Below, piece by piece: positions 33,099 through 45,305 of a stretch of DNA of 64,000 nt. Source of the DNA: Ichthyophis bannanicus (lineage: Eukaryota; Chordata; Amphibia; Gymnophiona; Ichthyophiidae); the NCBI GenBank assembly GCA_033557465.1, contig CM066033.1:593246438-593310437 (forward strand). Reading direction: 5' to 3'. Numbering within the stretch: the stretch's first letter is position 1; every line of letters begins with the position of its first letter. The notes under the pieces were generated by a model that had not been told where the DNA came from, ran no database searches, and saw only the letters and a program-made list of their open reading frames with translations. The position numbers and the translations under genes were made by a program.

Positions 33099-35040
33099 AC
33101 TTAACAAGTGATTACAAAACTAGAAAAAATTTAAAGCTTTCCATAAAGAAGATTTTCTTAAAGAAATTATTCCACAGTTGCAACAAAACTACACCGAATT
33201 GGATAAAGCCATAGAAAATTGGAACAACATTTCAAATGCTGCTATAGCCCTGAAAAATAATAAAAGTGCAAACACGCAGGGCGAAAAATGCACCAAGGTA
33301 TTCAAATGAAATCAGGGAGACAAAACGCATTTTAAGAAAACTTGAGCGTAAATGGAGACTAACTAAATCTCAAGATATAAAATTTCTATTTAATGTTAAA
33401 CAAATAGAATACAATAAGCTAATAAATGATCGTAAACAGCAATACCATATAAATCTAATAATGAAAGCAGCTAATAAACCAAGAGAGCTCTTTTACATTG
33501 TTCAACAACTCACAAAAGTGAACACTTCATATAGTGACTATCAAATAGATCCCCATCTATTTGCGAACTACCTGATAAACAAAAATTCACTTTCGCCAAA
33601 CAACTTACCTACATCACAAGACCACCAATTTTGGATGAAACCTTGCATCGAATTCACAAAAAAGTCTGGAAGGATTTTTCTATACCAAATTCAAAACAAA
33701 TTGAAAATATAATCAGCACAATTGATACAACATCTTCCCCAGCTGACCCATGTCCAGTGGAATGGATTAAAAGTACTAAAAATCAAATTAGTTTTCACAT
33801 TGTACATATCGTCAACAACTCTTTAAAACAAGGACACTTACCATCTATACTAAAGAAAGCTATAATTCGACCAATCTATAAAGGTAAATCACTAGACATC
33901 ACTGACCCCAAGTCATATCTTCCTATTTCAAGTTTACCTTTTATATCAAAAATTAGTGAAAAAGTAGTACAAAAACTGCAAGATCACTGACTTACATGCC
34001 CCACTGGATATACATCAGCATGGCTTTAAACCAAATCACAATGTGGAAATGCTACTGATTTCTCTCTTTAATAATCTTATAACAGGTCTTGACAAAAACA
34101 AATTATTTCTATTAATCTTCATCGATGTCTCAGCAGCATTTGATACTGTGTCTCACTCAATAATGCTGCAACGTCTACAAAATATTGGTTTATCCAACAA
34201 TACAATAAAATGGGTCGCTTCTTACTTAATCAATCATTCACAACTAGTAAAAACTGGCGACAAAAAATCCTCACAATTCACGACTGCACAAGGTATTCCG
34301 CAAGGTTCTGCTTTATCATCTATCCTCTTTAATATCTATATTCAACCCATATGTCAAATTATTATTAAACATCATGAAATGGATCATCATTTATACACTG
34401 ACATTATGATTTATACTTCAATTGATCAAAATACCTTTGATACAACAAAAATTAATAGCTGTTTGAATGATATGAATAATTGGCTCAACAACAACAATAT
34501 AAAAATAAATTCGGACAAAACAGAAGTATTGTTCATATCGAATTGTCAGTCCTTAAAACTACCAAGTGAAATTAACCTATTAAATAAAAAAATAAAAATT
34601 AAAGATGAAGTAAGATATTTAGGTATAACCTTAGATAAATATTTTTAAAAAAAACTTAAAATCTCATATAAACAAAATTGCAGCTAAAGCATACCATCGC
34701 TTAAAGATTATAAGACGACTAAAATCAATATTAAATACAAATCACTTTTGCACGGTATGTCAAGCTGTCATAACACTCCTACTTGATTTTGGAAACGTCT
34801 TGTATCAAGGTCTTCCTAAAAACGCTATCCATCCTCTCCAATTAGTTCAAAACACTACTGCACGTATAAAATTACTGGCTCTGCACAATTTGATCACATA
34901 ACGCCTGTCCTTAAACAGTTACATTTCCTTCCAATTATTGCAAGAGCAAAATACAAAAACCTAATGATTATTTTCAAAATCTTTCACCAATCTTCAGCAG
35001 ATATTCTACAGCATATAATATCCAAAGACAAGAGCCTAAG
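33099..35040 (+). pseudogene. L2-like LINE ORF2, RT region
   Basis: Frames at 33266-33712, 33631-33990 and 34043-34648 together carry the end of the linker, the RT block with PCPVEWIKS, and IDVSAAFDTVSH and GIPQGSALSSILFNIY. In the position of the FADD box the sequence reads YTDIMIYTS, so the catalytic Asp pair is lost. Several frameshifts and a stop at 34648 follow. The remainder of the C-terminal domain is broken further by the hAT insertion at 35049. Confidence 0.75.
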
Positions 35041-35151
35041 ACCTAGACCAGCGATGGCGAACCTATGGCACGCGTGCCAGCTGTGGCACGCGAAGGCCTT
35101 GCAGCTGGCACGCGGGAAGGTCCGCCATCGAAAAAAAAACAACAACCCTAT

Positions 35152-35527
35152 CTGCTGCCGTTGTCGGGGCCGCCGCGGCAGAATCGAGCGTGCCGCGGGG
35201 CCCCCCTGTACCCACCGGCAGAGCCTGTCCTCCCCGTAGCAGCTCTCTCTTTGGAGCTGCAGTCAGACGCGCCGGCTTGCAGAGCGCGAAGGGAAGAGTT
35301 TCCCTTTCGCGACTCTGTTAAGCCCGCGGGGGCTGATGGGAACTTCCCATCAGCCCCCGCGGGCTTAACAGAGCAGCGAGGGAACTCTTCCCTCGCGCTC
35401 TGCAAGCCGGCGCGTCTGACTGCAGCTCCAAAGAGAGCTGCTACGGGGAGGACAGGCTCTGCCGGTGGGTACAGGGGGGCCCCGCGGCACGCTCGATTCT
35501 GCCGCGGCGGCCCCGACAGCGGCAGCA
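35152..35527. repeat. 376-bp near-perfect palindrome
   Basis: The arms pair from TGCTGCCG (35152) with CGGCAGCA (35520-35527) to the centre at 35343 (GATGGGAACTTCCCATC). The sequence is GC-rich and could extrude a cruciform or fold as an RNA hairpin. Only a few mismatches and small indels separate the arms. Confidence 0.92.
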
Positions 35528-35556
35528 AACAGGTTTTCTTTTTTTTTTTAATTTTC

Positions 35557-36230
35557 CCTGGGCTGGGCTGGGCTGGGCTGGGGGTGGGGGGTGGGGGTTA
35601 GGAGTGGTGCTGGGCTGGGCTGGGGGGCTTAGGAGTGGTGATGGGCTGGGCTGGGCTGGGGGGGGGGGTTAGGAGTGGTGATGGGCTGGGCTGGGCTGGG
35701 GGGGTTAGGAGTGGTGATGGGCTGGGCTGGGCTGGGCTGGGGGGGGGGGTTAGGAGTGGTGATGGGCTGGGCTGGGCTGGGGGGGGGTTAGGAGTGGTGA
35801 TTGGCTGGGCGGGGCGGGGGGGGTGCGGAGTCGTGATGGGCTGGGCTGGGGGGTGTTAGGAGTAGTGATGGGCTGGGGTGGGGGGTTAGGAGTGGTGATG
35901 GGCACTGGGCTGGGGGGTTAGGAGTGGTGATGGACACTGGGCTGGCTGGGGGGGGTTAGGGGTGGTGATGGGCACTGGGCTGGCTGGGGGGGTTAGGAGT
36001 GGTGATGGGCGCTGGGCTGGGGGGGTAGGAGTGGTGATGGGCACTGGGGGGGGGTTAGGAGTGGTTATAGGCGCTGGGGGGGCTTAAACTAAAAATTGAT
36101 TGATGGGGGATTAGGACTGGGAGTGGGCTGATGGGAGGTTAGGACTGGAAATGGGCTGGTGGGATTAGGACTGGGAGTGAGCTATGGGGGGCTAGGACTG
36201 GTAATGGGTTGGGGGTTGCTAGGACTGGAA
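35557..36230. repeat. G-rich minisatellite inside hAT element 2
   Basis: Repeats of GGTTAGGAGTGGTGATGGGC with GGGCTGGGCTGGGCTGGG and longer G-runs. Units vary from about 25 to 50 bp. The plus strand has high G-quadruplex potential. It corresponds to the C-rich satellite at 420-1380. Confidence 0.9.
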
Positions 36231-38367
36231 ATGGGCTGAGTGGAAGGGGGCTTGAACTGCAAATAGCTGTTGGGGATGGGGCTTGGAATGGAAATGGGCT
36301 GAGGGGAAGTGGGGGGCTTGAACTGCAAATAGCTGATGGGGACGGGGCTTGGAATGGAAATGGGCTGAGGGGAAGTGGGGGGCTTGAAGAAGGGAATGGA
36401 TGCTGGGTGAGACTGGAACTAGAAGGGAGCTGATGTTGGGGGAGGATTAGAATGGGATGGGGCTGGGAGAGTAAAATGGAGAGGGGAAAAATATTTTGTG
36501 TAGGAGGGATGAAAAATCTACAATTGGCCAGGTATTGGGAGAGTAATTGGGGATTGAGGATGGAGGGGTAAAATTTGTGTGGATGAAATAGGAATGAGGA
36601 AAGAGCAAAAGGAGAAAGATTAGTATGTTAAAGCAGATGTAGAGAGAGAGAGAATGGAAAAAAAACTAGAAGAGAAGAAAGGACAAATGGACAGCAGACG
36701 ATGGAGAGTTAGCAGAAAACATGAAGAAACCAGAAGAAAATGGCTGGACCAATTGCAACTGAAAAAAATGCACAAAAGGTAGAACGATATCTCTTTATTT
36801 TGAATTTATTAACTGGAATATGTCAGCTCTGGGAAATGTGCATCATTAACATCTGCGCTTTGTTTGGTACAAGAGGAAATTCCTATTTGACGTTGCCACT
36901 TGTTCTCTTTCCCCAGTATTCACTGAAATGTATTGGTTTAATATTTGCAGTGTTGCCTTTTGATAGGTAGGGTATGGTGCTTTGTGAGTCCTGGTAATGC
37001 TGTCAGGATACGGCGGGTTTGCTATGGGTTCTAAATGGGCAGCGTTTGTAGTAGTTCCTAATGTGCCTGGCGGTTGGCACTGGATTATAGTAATGTAGAA
37101 ATCTTTTAGTCTTTCTTTATCCATACACTCATTAAGAGACATGTTTACTAAAAGTTAGTGTATGGTAACATTATGCAAATATTTATGCAAATAAGACCAC
37201 TTATGCAAATGACGTGCTGGCACTTTGAGGAAATTCTTTGGTTTTGTGCGGCAGTTTGGGCACTCGGGCTCAAAAAGGTTAGCCATCACTGACCTAGACG
37301 ATCTCATAACTCCAATAAGCTTAGTACACCTTTAAACGTCAATAGATCATAACAGATGACCTCTAAAAGAGCATTTTCCTTCATGGCACCAGAGGCATGG
37401 AATTCTATTCCTGAAGAATTAAGAGCTCAGGAAGACATCAGACTTTCACATATCTTTAAAGACTTATTTATTCATAGAATCATTTGGTCAAATAACTTAA
37501 ATTGATCAACTTGTATATCCAATTTCACTATGAGATAATATTATAATTTACTGTTTGTACTGTATTTATATTGTAATGTATTGTATTTGATCTTCCCATG
37601 CCCTCAACATGTAAGTCCTTTGTTGTCTTGTCAATCACTTTGATTGAAGGATAAGGTGGCATACAAAACTGGTTAAATAAATAAATACATAAATAAATAA
37701 ATGTTAAATTAGATGTACTTGATCATTTTCTGTCCCTTGAATCTTGACAGACCCGTACACATGTATCTTGTTCAGTTTCCATCTACTGGAAAAAGACATG
37801 ACTACTCGCCTTCTCTATATAGGCTGTTTCAGCTGGAAGGCTGATCAATATCCTTGTACCCAGTGGCATACATACTGCACAAGCAATCCCTGCATTGTGA
37901 GAGGGTCCAGCAACGTTTCAACTCTATGAGTGGAGGCAGAGCACGACATACTGAACTTCCTTCTAACAATGTTGCTATGCCACCTCCCGACCTCGATCTT
38001 CAATTACCCAATCCAAACTAGCAGCAAGAGAAACTCTTAAGTGTGTCATCTTCTGCTACTGTGGTACCAAATCTCATGAGAAGAGCCACATGGAGTATGG
38101 AAACAGGTCTTTCAATAGAAATGGTTCTTGCCTCAAAAGATCCCCCCTGGTAGCCTGAACCACGCCTCCACCGTGACCCTTCTCAGATTCCCATGCCAAG
38201 GTCACTTTGCTGGTCCCACGGCTATCAGAATGATTAACCCCATCTGACACTGCCTTTTGTAGAACTCTTTTTATTAAAGGCCAAGGTGGGAACACATACA
38301 AAAGCTTCTGCTGCAGCCACTATTGCACCAGTGTGTTTAGACCCTAGAAAGCTGTCATCTCCTGTGG

Positions 38368-38562
38368 CTAAAGAAGCCCAGTACCTTGGTGTTTCAGCAA
38401 TTTGATCACCCTGGCCATAGCTTCTGTGCTTTCCTGCTTGGATGATGCCCGAATTAACCAATCATCCAGATGGGGGTGGGGTGAACACACTCCTCTCAGG
38501 AAGATCACCACCACCACCACTTTGATGAAGGTCCTTAGGGCTGCAGTCAGACCAAAGGACAA
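38368..38562 (-). pseudogene. DIRS RT fragment (copy C)
   Basis: A short frame with the box SFGLTAALRTF and the catalytic block HLDDWLIRAS, followed by the KLLKHQGTGLL helix, as in copy A. It is truncated on both sides. Confidence 0.75.
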
Positions 38563-39246
38563 TACTCAGAAATGAAAATGATCTGAGAACCTTTTCAAAG
38601 TCCTGCCTGATGGGAATCTGCAAGCCTCCATCAAATGTATGAAAGTCACCAAACATGTCTCCATGAAGAAAAGAGGTATTCTGAGGGATACATTGGTCTG
38701 TCTTATGTTCAATACTGGGCAGAAGGTTCTTCTTTCTTGGGCACCACAAAATAAATTAATATTGACCTCTCCAACATTCTTTTCAAAGCAATGGAACTAA
38801 GGTACCCAATTGGAACAGCCACTCCATTGTCGCTTCCATTGTTTCCCTCTGTCCGGTTGAGCCAAAAGAAACCATAAAGGCCTCCGAGATGGGCGCCACT
38901 AGTCCTAGCACATAGCCATTCTAGATTATCCTGGGCACCCACTAATTGATTGTGATCCCGATCCATATGAGTTAGAAATATTGTAGCTGCCCTCAAACCA
39001 GAATCATCTGAACACAGACTCCTGGCCCATAAGAGGGCTTTGACCCCCACCTGAGGTCCTGCTGTCCCTTAGTTGGCTGCCCTTCTGGATCCCCAACCCA
39101 TAGGGCTAGTCCTCTGTGTAGTGGGGTATCTACTTGGTTTAAATGTCTTGGGACCCCAGGATCTCCTCAAAGATGTCCCTTTGTAGAGTCTCCTAGTCTA
39201 TCTTCTGCTAGGCATTGAGGTTTCACCCCCCCCCCCCCTCACTAAA

Positions 39247-39510
39247 AGATAAGAACATAAGATGTGCCATACTGGGTAAGACCAAGGGTCCATCAAATCC
39301 AGTATCCTGTTTCCAACAGTAGCTAATCCAGGTCACCAGTACCTGTCAGGCTCCCAAAGGGTATACAGATTCCATGCTGCTTGTCCAATGAGTAAGCAGT
39401 GGATTTCCCTGGTCCTTTTAATAATGATTTATGAACTTGTCAACCTTCTTTTAAATCCAGCTACACTAACAGCTTTTATTACAATCCTTCATGAAATTTT
39501 CCAGCTCTTC
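39247..39510 (-). mobile_element. CR1 3' end, reverse orientation
   Basis: It starts AAGAACATAAGATGTGCC, followed by TACTGGGTAAGACCAAGGG and TATCCTGTTTCCAACAGTAG, the reverse complement of the CR1 3' end at about 61400-61575. It extends into the CR1 ORF2 C terminus. It is nested in DIRS copy C. Confidence 0.82.
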
Positions 39511-40299
39511 CACAAATAACAGATGATTCATGATTGATGCCAGGTCTAGTTGGGCTTTGCATACCACATCAGCAGCACAGCGGCAGAGCCATTAGCGCTG
39601 TGGCCATCATCTTTGTTGATGCTCAGATAAGATCATACTGCACATCTGCCACAAAGGCTGCCATTGACTCCAGAATGGTCCCCTCTAGATGCTCCTCCAT
39701 CTGTCACTGCTAAATCCACTGAAGCAAAACATAAGCTATATACATACTGCTGACAGACTGAAGACCTTAAATGACTACTTGAGGAGGATATGTAGTTTCT
39801 TCTCCTGAAGAATAGGCTGCCTCCTATTCTATGGGGTGTGACTGGCCACTGCTATCACAAATGCATTCACCTTAGGGACCTTTTAGGAGCTTCCCCTGCT
39901 CCGTCATTAGCAAGGGATAAAGCCTGCCCATCACCCTGGCTATCTTGAATTTTCACTCCAGCTTTTCCCATTCCATGATAGCCTAGCAATTATCTTCAAA
40001 CCTCAAGGGTTTGAAGATAATTGCTAGTATGGGCTCTCTCATCACCTTGGCTTCTTGCTTCTGATCCTCAGAAATCCTCAGGGACTTTGGCACCTGGACA
40101 ATCAGAGGCAAGAGTTCCTCACTGCTAAACAGCCTTTCCACTAAAGCCTCATCACTTTCTTCTAGTTTCTCACTGCTCCTCAAACTATGATTCCCAGCTT
40201 GAGTTATAAGGTTTTTGGGACCTCTCCTGATGTGGGGTTTTTTTGAACCTCTGCCATTGGTCCATTTATGCTGCCTCTACCAGCTTGTCCCTAGAAACT

Positions 40300-41045
40300 A
40301 TATATACTATATACTATTCCAAGGGCTACCTAAACAAACCACCCACCCCCTACAAAAATAGTCCAGAACACTGCTGCCCGCATTATTACTAGCGCTTCAA
40401 TACAAGACCATATAACTCCAATACTACAGGTTCTACACTAGCTGCCAATCTCTTCACGGGCAAAATATAAATCAGTGCTCACCATCTTCAAAATTAAAAA
40501 CAGCTCAGCAGGAATACTACAGGAACTCATTGGAACCAAAACAAAAGACCAGACAGAAACAGCACCAAAAACAATATACCAACACCTACTCTATTCACAA
40601 GAACAACAAATCCACATCCACGCAAGCCTTCTCTCTCGCTACCCCTGATATCTGGAATGTCCTCCCAGATAATCTAAAACAACAACAGATAAAAAAGAAT
40701 TCCAGAAGCTACTTACCACCACCCTATTCATTGAACAATTCAATGAAGACCACCAATCCATCCTAACCACCCCACAAAATGAGTAACACACGACATGACG
40801 TCCACAACATAAAAACATCCTATTACTCTCATAAAAATATATATAGCCCATTGTAGATAGCTCAACCTGTATATATCGCACCCCAAATGAAGTTTACCTT
40901 TCCACACACTCACGAACACTACCCTCACAACCACTGCATGCAGACACCCCCGCACTACCCTACTTGATTGGTTTGCAGTGAAATCCGCTTTGATTCAAGG
41001 ATAAAGCGGGATATAAATACTTTTAAATAAAAAAATAAAATAAAA
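40300..41045 (+). mobile_element. L2-like LINE 3' end
   Basis: It contains the C-terminal RT-associated sequence (VQNTAARIITSA, HITPILQVLHWLPI in a broken frame) and a 3' UTR with TTTGATTCAAGGATAAAGCG, ending in an A/T-rich AAATAAAAAAATAAAAT tail. It is 5'-truncated. Confidence 0.82.
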
Positions 41046-41930
41046 AACAGTATGACTGGTACATCACTAAAAGAAACTCTAAGCAGATATGGATTAGGGC
41101 AGCTCCTAAATTAGGGGGTGGGGAAGGACCTCTGCCCTTCAGGCCACCTGCTCTGGATGGGGAGAGGGGGACAGCTACTAGTGAATAATTGTCCTCCATT
41201 CTGCTTCTAAGGTTTGATTTCTGAGGCTGAGCAGCTGTAATCTAGCTAGCTTTGAGCTGCAAGAGGTTTATGCACATAAGAGAAAAATAATTGGTGACCG
41301 AGTTTTCTCTCTGGTCCCCACAAGAGTCACACCAAAGTTTACACTCTGCCAGCCTCAACACACTGGGCAGGGTGAGGGCTCAGAGGTTGCTCTGCTGCTG
41401 CATGCTTGGGTGAGTCCCACCATGGAATCAGCCATCTTCTCCTTTTGAGGTGTATTTCATTTAAGTGACAGCGACTGTTGGGCAAACAGATAGATGACTG
41501 ACTCCTCCCCATCCATACCTCTTTGTGCATGGTCAACTGAAAAATGGGCACACATCACAGGATTCAGAGACACATACTCATGTCTCTATAAACCAAGCTT
41601 GAACACCTTTCCAGACATGCAAATAATCTAGTTCCCTCTGGATAACCTGATGACTGATTCCAACAAGATGCCACCTTGCTCTGGTCATATGCAAATAATG
41701 GAATAGAGAACAAAGCCATTTGCGCTTATCTAAATTTCTTAACTGGAGTGTAGAAAATTAATAAATTCTACAGATACTTTGGTCCTAAATCCTGTTTTAA
41801 TTTGAAGACCAATGTCAAGATGTTATCCCACAAAATTAAACAAGCAGCCAGGGAACGAACTATTTAACATGGGAGAAACACAATCTTTTGCTCCTAACCC
41901 CCTTATAAACCAAGCTGCTGTGTTCTGCAA
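41046..41930. other. Intronic sequence, nothing recognised
   Basis: No coding motif or repeat boundary was seen. The left end of CR1 copy 2 may extend into this stretch. Confidence 0.5.
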
Positions 41931-41939
41931 TAAGCAACA

Positions 41940-42454
41940 ACCATAAGGAAATGAAGGGTAGTGGTGGTTGGAGACTCTGTTCTGAGGGGTACTGGGCGTC
42001 CATCTGCCGACCAGACTTGATGTCCAGAGAGGTTTGCTGTCTGCCTGGTGCCAAAATCCAAGATGTTACAGAGAGTTTGCCAAGACTCATCAAGCCCACT
42101 GACTATTAACCAATGTTGTTAATCCATGTTGGAACAAATGATACTGCCAGGTATACCTCGGAACATATCAAAAGTGACTTCATGGCTCTGGGACAGAGGG
42201 TGAAGCAGTCAGGTGCACAGGTGGTGTTCTCTTCAATCCTCCCTGTTGAGGGTAAAGGCCAAGGCAGAGAGGCTCGCATCCTGGAGATGAATGCATGGCT
42301 GCGTGGATGGTGTCATCGAGAGCGTTTTGGTTTCCTAGACCATGGGATGCAGTTCCAAGGGTTGCAGAGCAGGGATGGCATCCATCTGTCCAAGAAAGGT
42401 CAACGCGTCTTCGGTAGTAGACTGGCTAATCTACTGAAGAGGGCTTTAAACTAG
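41940..42454 (+). pseudogene. CR1 ORF1 C-terminal SGNH/GDSL esterase domain
   Basis: GDS of block I lies near 41970 in one frame (GDSVLRG-like). After a frameshift, MLLIHVGTNDTARYTSEHIK (from 42113) supplies the G/N blocks with the Asn of 'GTND'. SRDGIHLSKKGQRVFG near residue 90 supplies the Asp-x-x-His catalytic pair. Esterase domains of this class are known in CR1-group LINE ORF1 proteins. The frame ends three bases before the ATG of the next ORF. Confidence 0.78.
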
Positions 42455-42456
42455 AT

Positions 42457-43200
42457 TTGTTGGGGATGGGTGAAGAAAGCCCCCAGGTAGGTGATACATT
42501 AAATACCTTTATGGAAATGGGTAACAGGGGTAACATATGGAAAGCAGTGTGTATTAATGCCCGTAGCATGGGAAATAAGATCCCTGATGTTCAAGCTTTG
42601 GTGGGAGTGGCCGACTTGGATTTAGTGGCAGTTACAGAAACATGGTTCACAGAAAACCATGATTGGGATGTAACTATACCTGTCTATACTTTATTCAGAA
42701 AGGACAAGGTAGGAGGAAAGGCAGGAGGAGTGGCACTATATGTAAAAACTACTATTAAAGCTTTGGAATTACAGAGCTTGAAAGGGAGAGGGGAGGCATT
42801 GTGGGTTAAACTAGAAAGAGGGAAAGAGAAATCTATTTGCATTGGTGTGATATACAGACCTCCCTCACAAGAAGAAGAGGTGGACAGAGTTAATTGAAGA
42901 CATATGCAGCATTGCTAGGAAAGGGAAAGTGCTACTGATAGGAGATTTCAATATGCCAGATGTTGACTGGCACATTCCTGCTGCAGTATCATCTAGAAGT
43001 AAGGAGATCCTGGATTCTCTACAGGGAGAACTATTCAGGCAATTGGTAACAGACCCCACACGTGAAGGGGCCATACTGGACTTGGTGCTTATCAATGGTG
43101 AAAGTCTTTCTGATGTTGTAGTGGGAGATCATTTTGCATCCAGTGATCACCAGATGGTGTGGTTCAGTATTAGGACTAGGGCTGTCAGAATTCATTCAAA
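42457..43200 (+). pseudogene. CR1 ORF2 AP-type endonuclease
   Basis: From 42457 the frame reads VCINARSMGNKIPD (Asn of the first EN block), LDLVAVTETWF (catalytic Glu) and GGVALYVKT. The YRPP block near 42860 follows, after which the frame shifts. From 42929 it continues with LLIGDFNMPDVDWH (catalytic Asp-x-Asn), LDLVLINGESLSDV and SDHQMVWF (terminal Asp-His). The active-site residues survive, but the domain is split by the frameshift near 42890. Confidence 0.85.
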
Positions 43201-45305
43201 GGTGAGGATCTTAGACTTTAGGAAGACTAACTTTGCCAAGATGGGCCAATACCTCAGGGAGTCAGTGGGATGGGAACAGCTGGGGGATGGAGAAAAACAG
43301 TGGGCAAAACTGAAAGGGGATATTTTAAGGGCAACCAACCCATTTGTTAAAATGGTAAATAAAGGTAAAAGGAAAAGGAGACCGCTATGGCTTTCGAAAG
43401 AGGTAGCTGAAAAAGTGAAGAAAAAGAGGGAGGCCTTCATGAAATACAAGAGATCACAGAGAGAGGAAGACAGGCATCTGTATTTGGAAAAAGTTAGAGA
43501 AGCTAGCAAAGTAGTCAGGAAGGCAAAGATTCAAAAGGAGGAGGAAATAGCCAATGCAATAAAATGGGGGGATAAGACATTCTTCAGATATGTTAGTGAG
43601 AAGAGGAAGGGCAAAAGTGGTATTGTCAGACTCAAGGGTGCAGGGGAGGAATATGTAGAAGCTGATAAGGATAAAGCGGAATTGCTTAACAAATATTTCT
43701 GTTCTGTGTTCACAGATGAAGAACTAGGAGCAGGACCTCAGAAAACACCCACAAACAGGAACAGAAGCAAGGGACATCTTGAACAATTTTCAGAAGACTG
43801 TGTTCATGAGAAACTAGCTCAACTTAAAGTAGACAAAGCAATGGGACCGGATGGGATACACCCTAGAATACTGAGGGAACTTGGGGACGTTCTAGCAGCT
43901 CCACTGACTGACCTTTTCAATGCCTCGTTGGAGTCGGGAGTGGTGCCAAAGGACTGGAGAGAGGCTCATATGGTGCCTTTACACAAAAAAGCGGAAGTAA
44001 GGATGTGGTTGAAAACTACAGGCCGGTTAGTTTAACTTCGGTGGTGAGTAAATTATTGGAAACGCTGCTGAAAGAAAAAATAGTGATGTTTCTGGAGTCC
44101 AGCAGATTACAGGATCCAAAGCAGCATGGATTCACCAGAGGCAGGTCTTGTCAGACAAATCTGATTGATTTCTTTGACTGGGTGACCAGGGAGTTGGACC
44201 GAGGGAGAGTCCTAGATGTGGTGTATTTGGATTTCAGTAAAGCCTTTGACACTGTTCCTCACAGGCGACTTATAAACAAACTGAGCACCCTAGGGATGGA
44301 CCCTAAATTTACTGCTTGGGTTAGAAATTGGTTGGGTGGGAGGTGACAAAGAGTACAGGTAAATGGGGCTCACTCTGAGAAGGATGTTACCAGTGGTGTG
44401 CCCCAGGAATCTGTCCTTGGTCCGATTCTTTTTAACATCTTTGTTAGTGATATAGCAGAAGGGCTGTCGGGTAAGATTTGCCTCTTTGCGGATGATACCA
44501 AAATCTGCAATAGAGTAGACAACCAGGAAGGTGTAGATAACATGAGGAGGGATCTAGCTAAGCTTGAAGAATGGTCTAGAATTTGGCAGCTGGGATTTAA
44601 TGTTAAAAAATGTAAGGTCATGCATTTGGGCTGCAGCAATCCAAGGGAGCAATATAGTATAGGGGGTGAAGTACTTTTGTCCACTAAAGAAGAGCGGGAC
44701 CTAGGCGTGATTGTGTCTGATGACCTTAAAGTAGCTAAACAGGTAGAAAAGGCGACGGCAAAAGCTAGAAGGATGCTTGGGTGCATAGGAGAGGAATGGC
44801 TAGCAGAAAAAAAGGAGGTGATAATGCCTCTGTATAAGTCTTTGGTGCAACCTCATTTGGAGTATAGTGTGCAATTCTGGAGACTGCACCTTCAAAAGGA
44901 TGTGAACAGGATGGAGTCGGTGCAGAGGGTGGCTACTAAAATGATTAGTGGTCTTCATTATAAAAAGCATATGAGGACAGACTTAAGGATCTTAATATGT
45001 ACACCTTAGAGGAAAGGCGGGATAGAGGTGATATGATTGAGATGTTCAAATACCTCCATGGTATAAATGTTCAGGGAGAGAGCCTCTTTCAATTGAAAGC
45101 AAGTTCTGCTACGAGGGGACATGGGATGAGGGTGAAGGGAGATAAATATTTCCACATATTACTCCTGAATCTCTTTACGAAAAGAGTAGTGGCTCCGTGG
45201 AATAGTCTCCCAGTGGAGGTGGTAGAGATGAGGACAGTAACTGAATTCAAAAAAGCATGGGACAAACACAGAGGATCTCTAAAGGTAAAAAGGGGACTGC
45301 TGTAG
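43200..45305 (+). pseudogene. CR1 ORF2 reverse transcriptase and C terminus (copy 2)
   Basis: It has the same sequence as copy 1 with damage. It is open to 44035, then shows a one-base frameshift in an A-run near 43990, a TGA at 44344-44346 in place of the Arg codon after GG, a two-frame change near 44400, and another frameshift near 44985. The boxes DKAMGPDGIHPR, LDFSKAFDTVPH and LFADDTKICN are all recognisable. The PQG box reads PQESVLGP (Gly to Glu). Confidence 0.88.

Larger units (their letters stand above)
35049..37291 (+). mobile_element. hAT-type non-autonomous element 2 (8-bp TSD, palindrome plus satellite core)
   Basis: The TSD is ACCTAGAC at 35041-35048 and 37292-37299. Termini are CAGCGATGGCGAACCT at the left and, inverted, CAGTGATGGCTAACCT at the right. 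The order is: terminal region with GGCACGCGTGCC-type repeats, A-rich linker, 376-bp palindrome, T-rich linker, G-rich satellite, unique part (36230-37290). No transposase frame exists. The frames at 35065-35601 and 35148-35528 come from palindrome symmetry. It shares everything internal with element 1 but not the termini. Confidence 0.92.
27850..37695 (+). mobile_element. L2-like LINE, carrying L1 and hAT insertions
   Basis: The pieces at 27850-28032, 33099-35048 and 37300-37695 join into one decayed LINE. The endonuclease has SLGYQQIINQPTHQHG and TTPDLIF. RT has IDVSAAFDTVSHS and GIPQGSALSSILFNIY. The 3' part has the LINE C-terminal tail and a 3' UTR with GATTGAAGGATAAGGTGGC, ending in (AAATAAAT)n. 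The left boundary is approximate. All frames are interrupted. Confidence 0.8.
37920..40240 (-). mobile_element. DIRS-type retrotransposon, decayed copy C
   Basis: Minus-strand fragments match copy A in order. About 40180-39980 reads a gag-like piece. Near 38760 the RT start reads IYFVVPKKE. Near 38500 RT reads SFGLTAALRTFIKVV and HLDDWLIRASS, matching LPFGLASAPRVFTK and YLDDWLIRAPS. The region to about 37950 corresponds to the recombinase-overlap region. The RNase H segment appears to be missing. A CR1 3' end is inserted at about 39247-39510. Confidence 0.65.

Noticed and set aside
35065..35601. 178-codon ORF, and its 126-codon mirror on the other strand
   Set aside because: Both come from the same GC-rich palindrome: the two translations are near-identical because the sequence reads the same on both strands.
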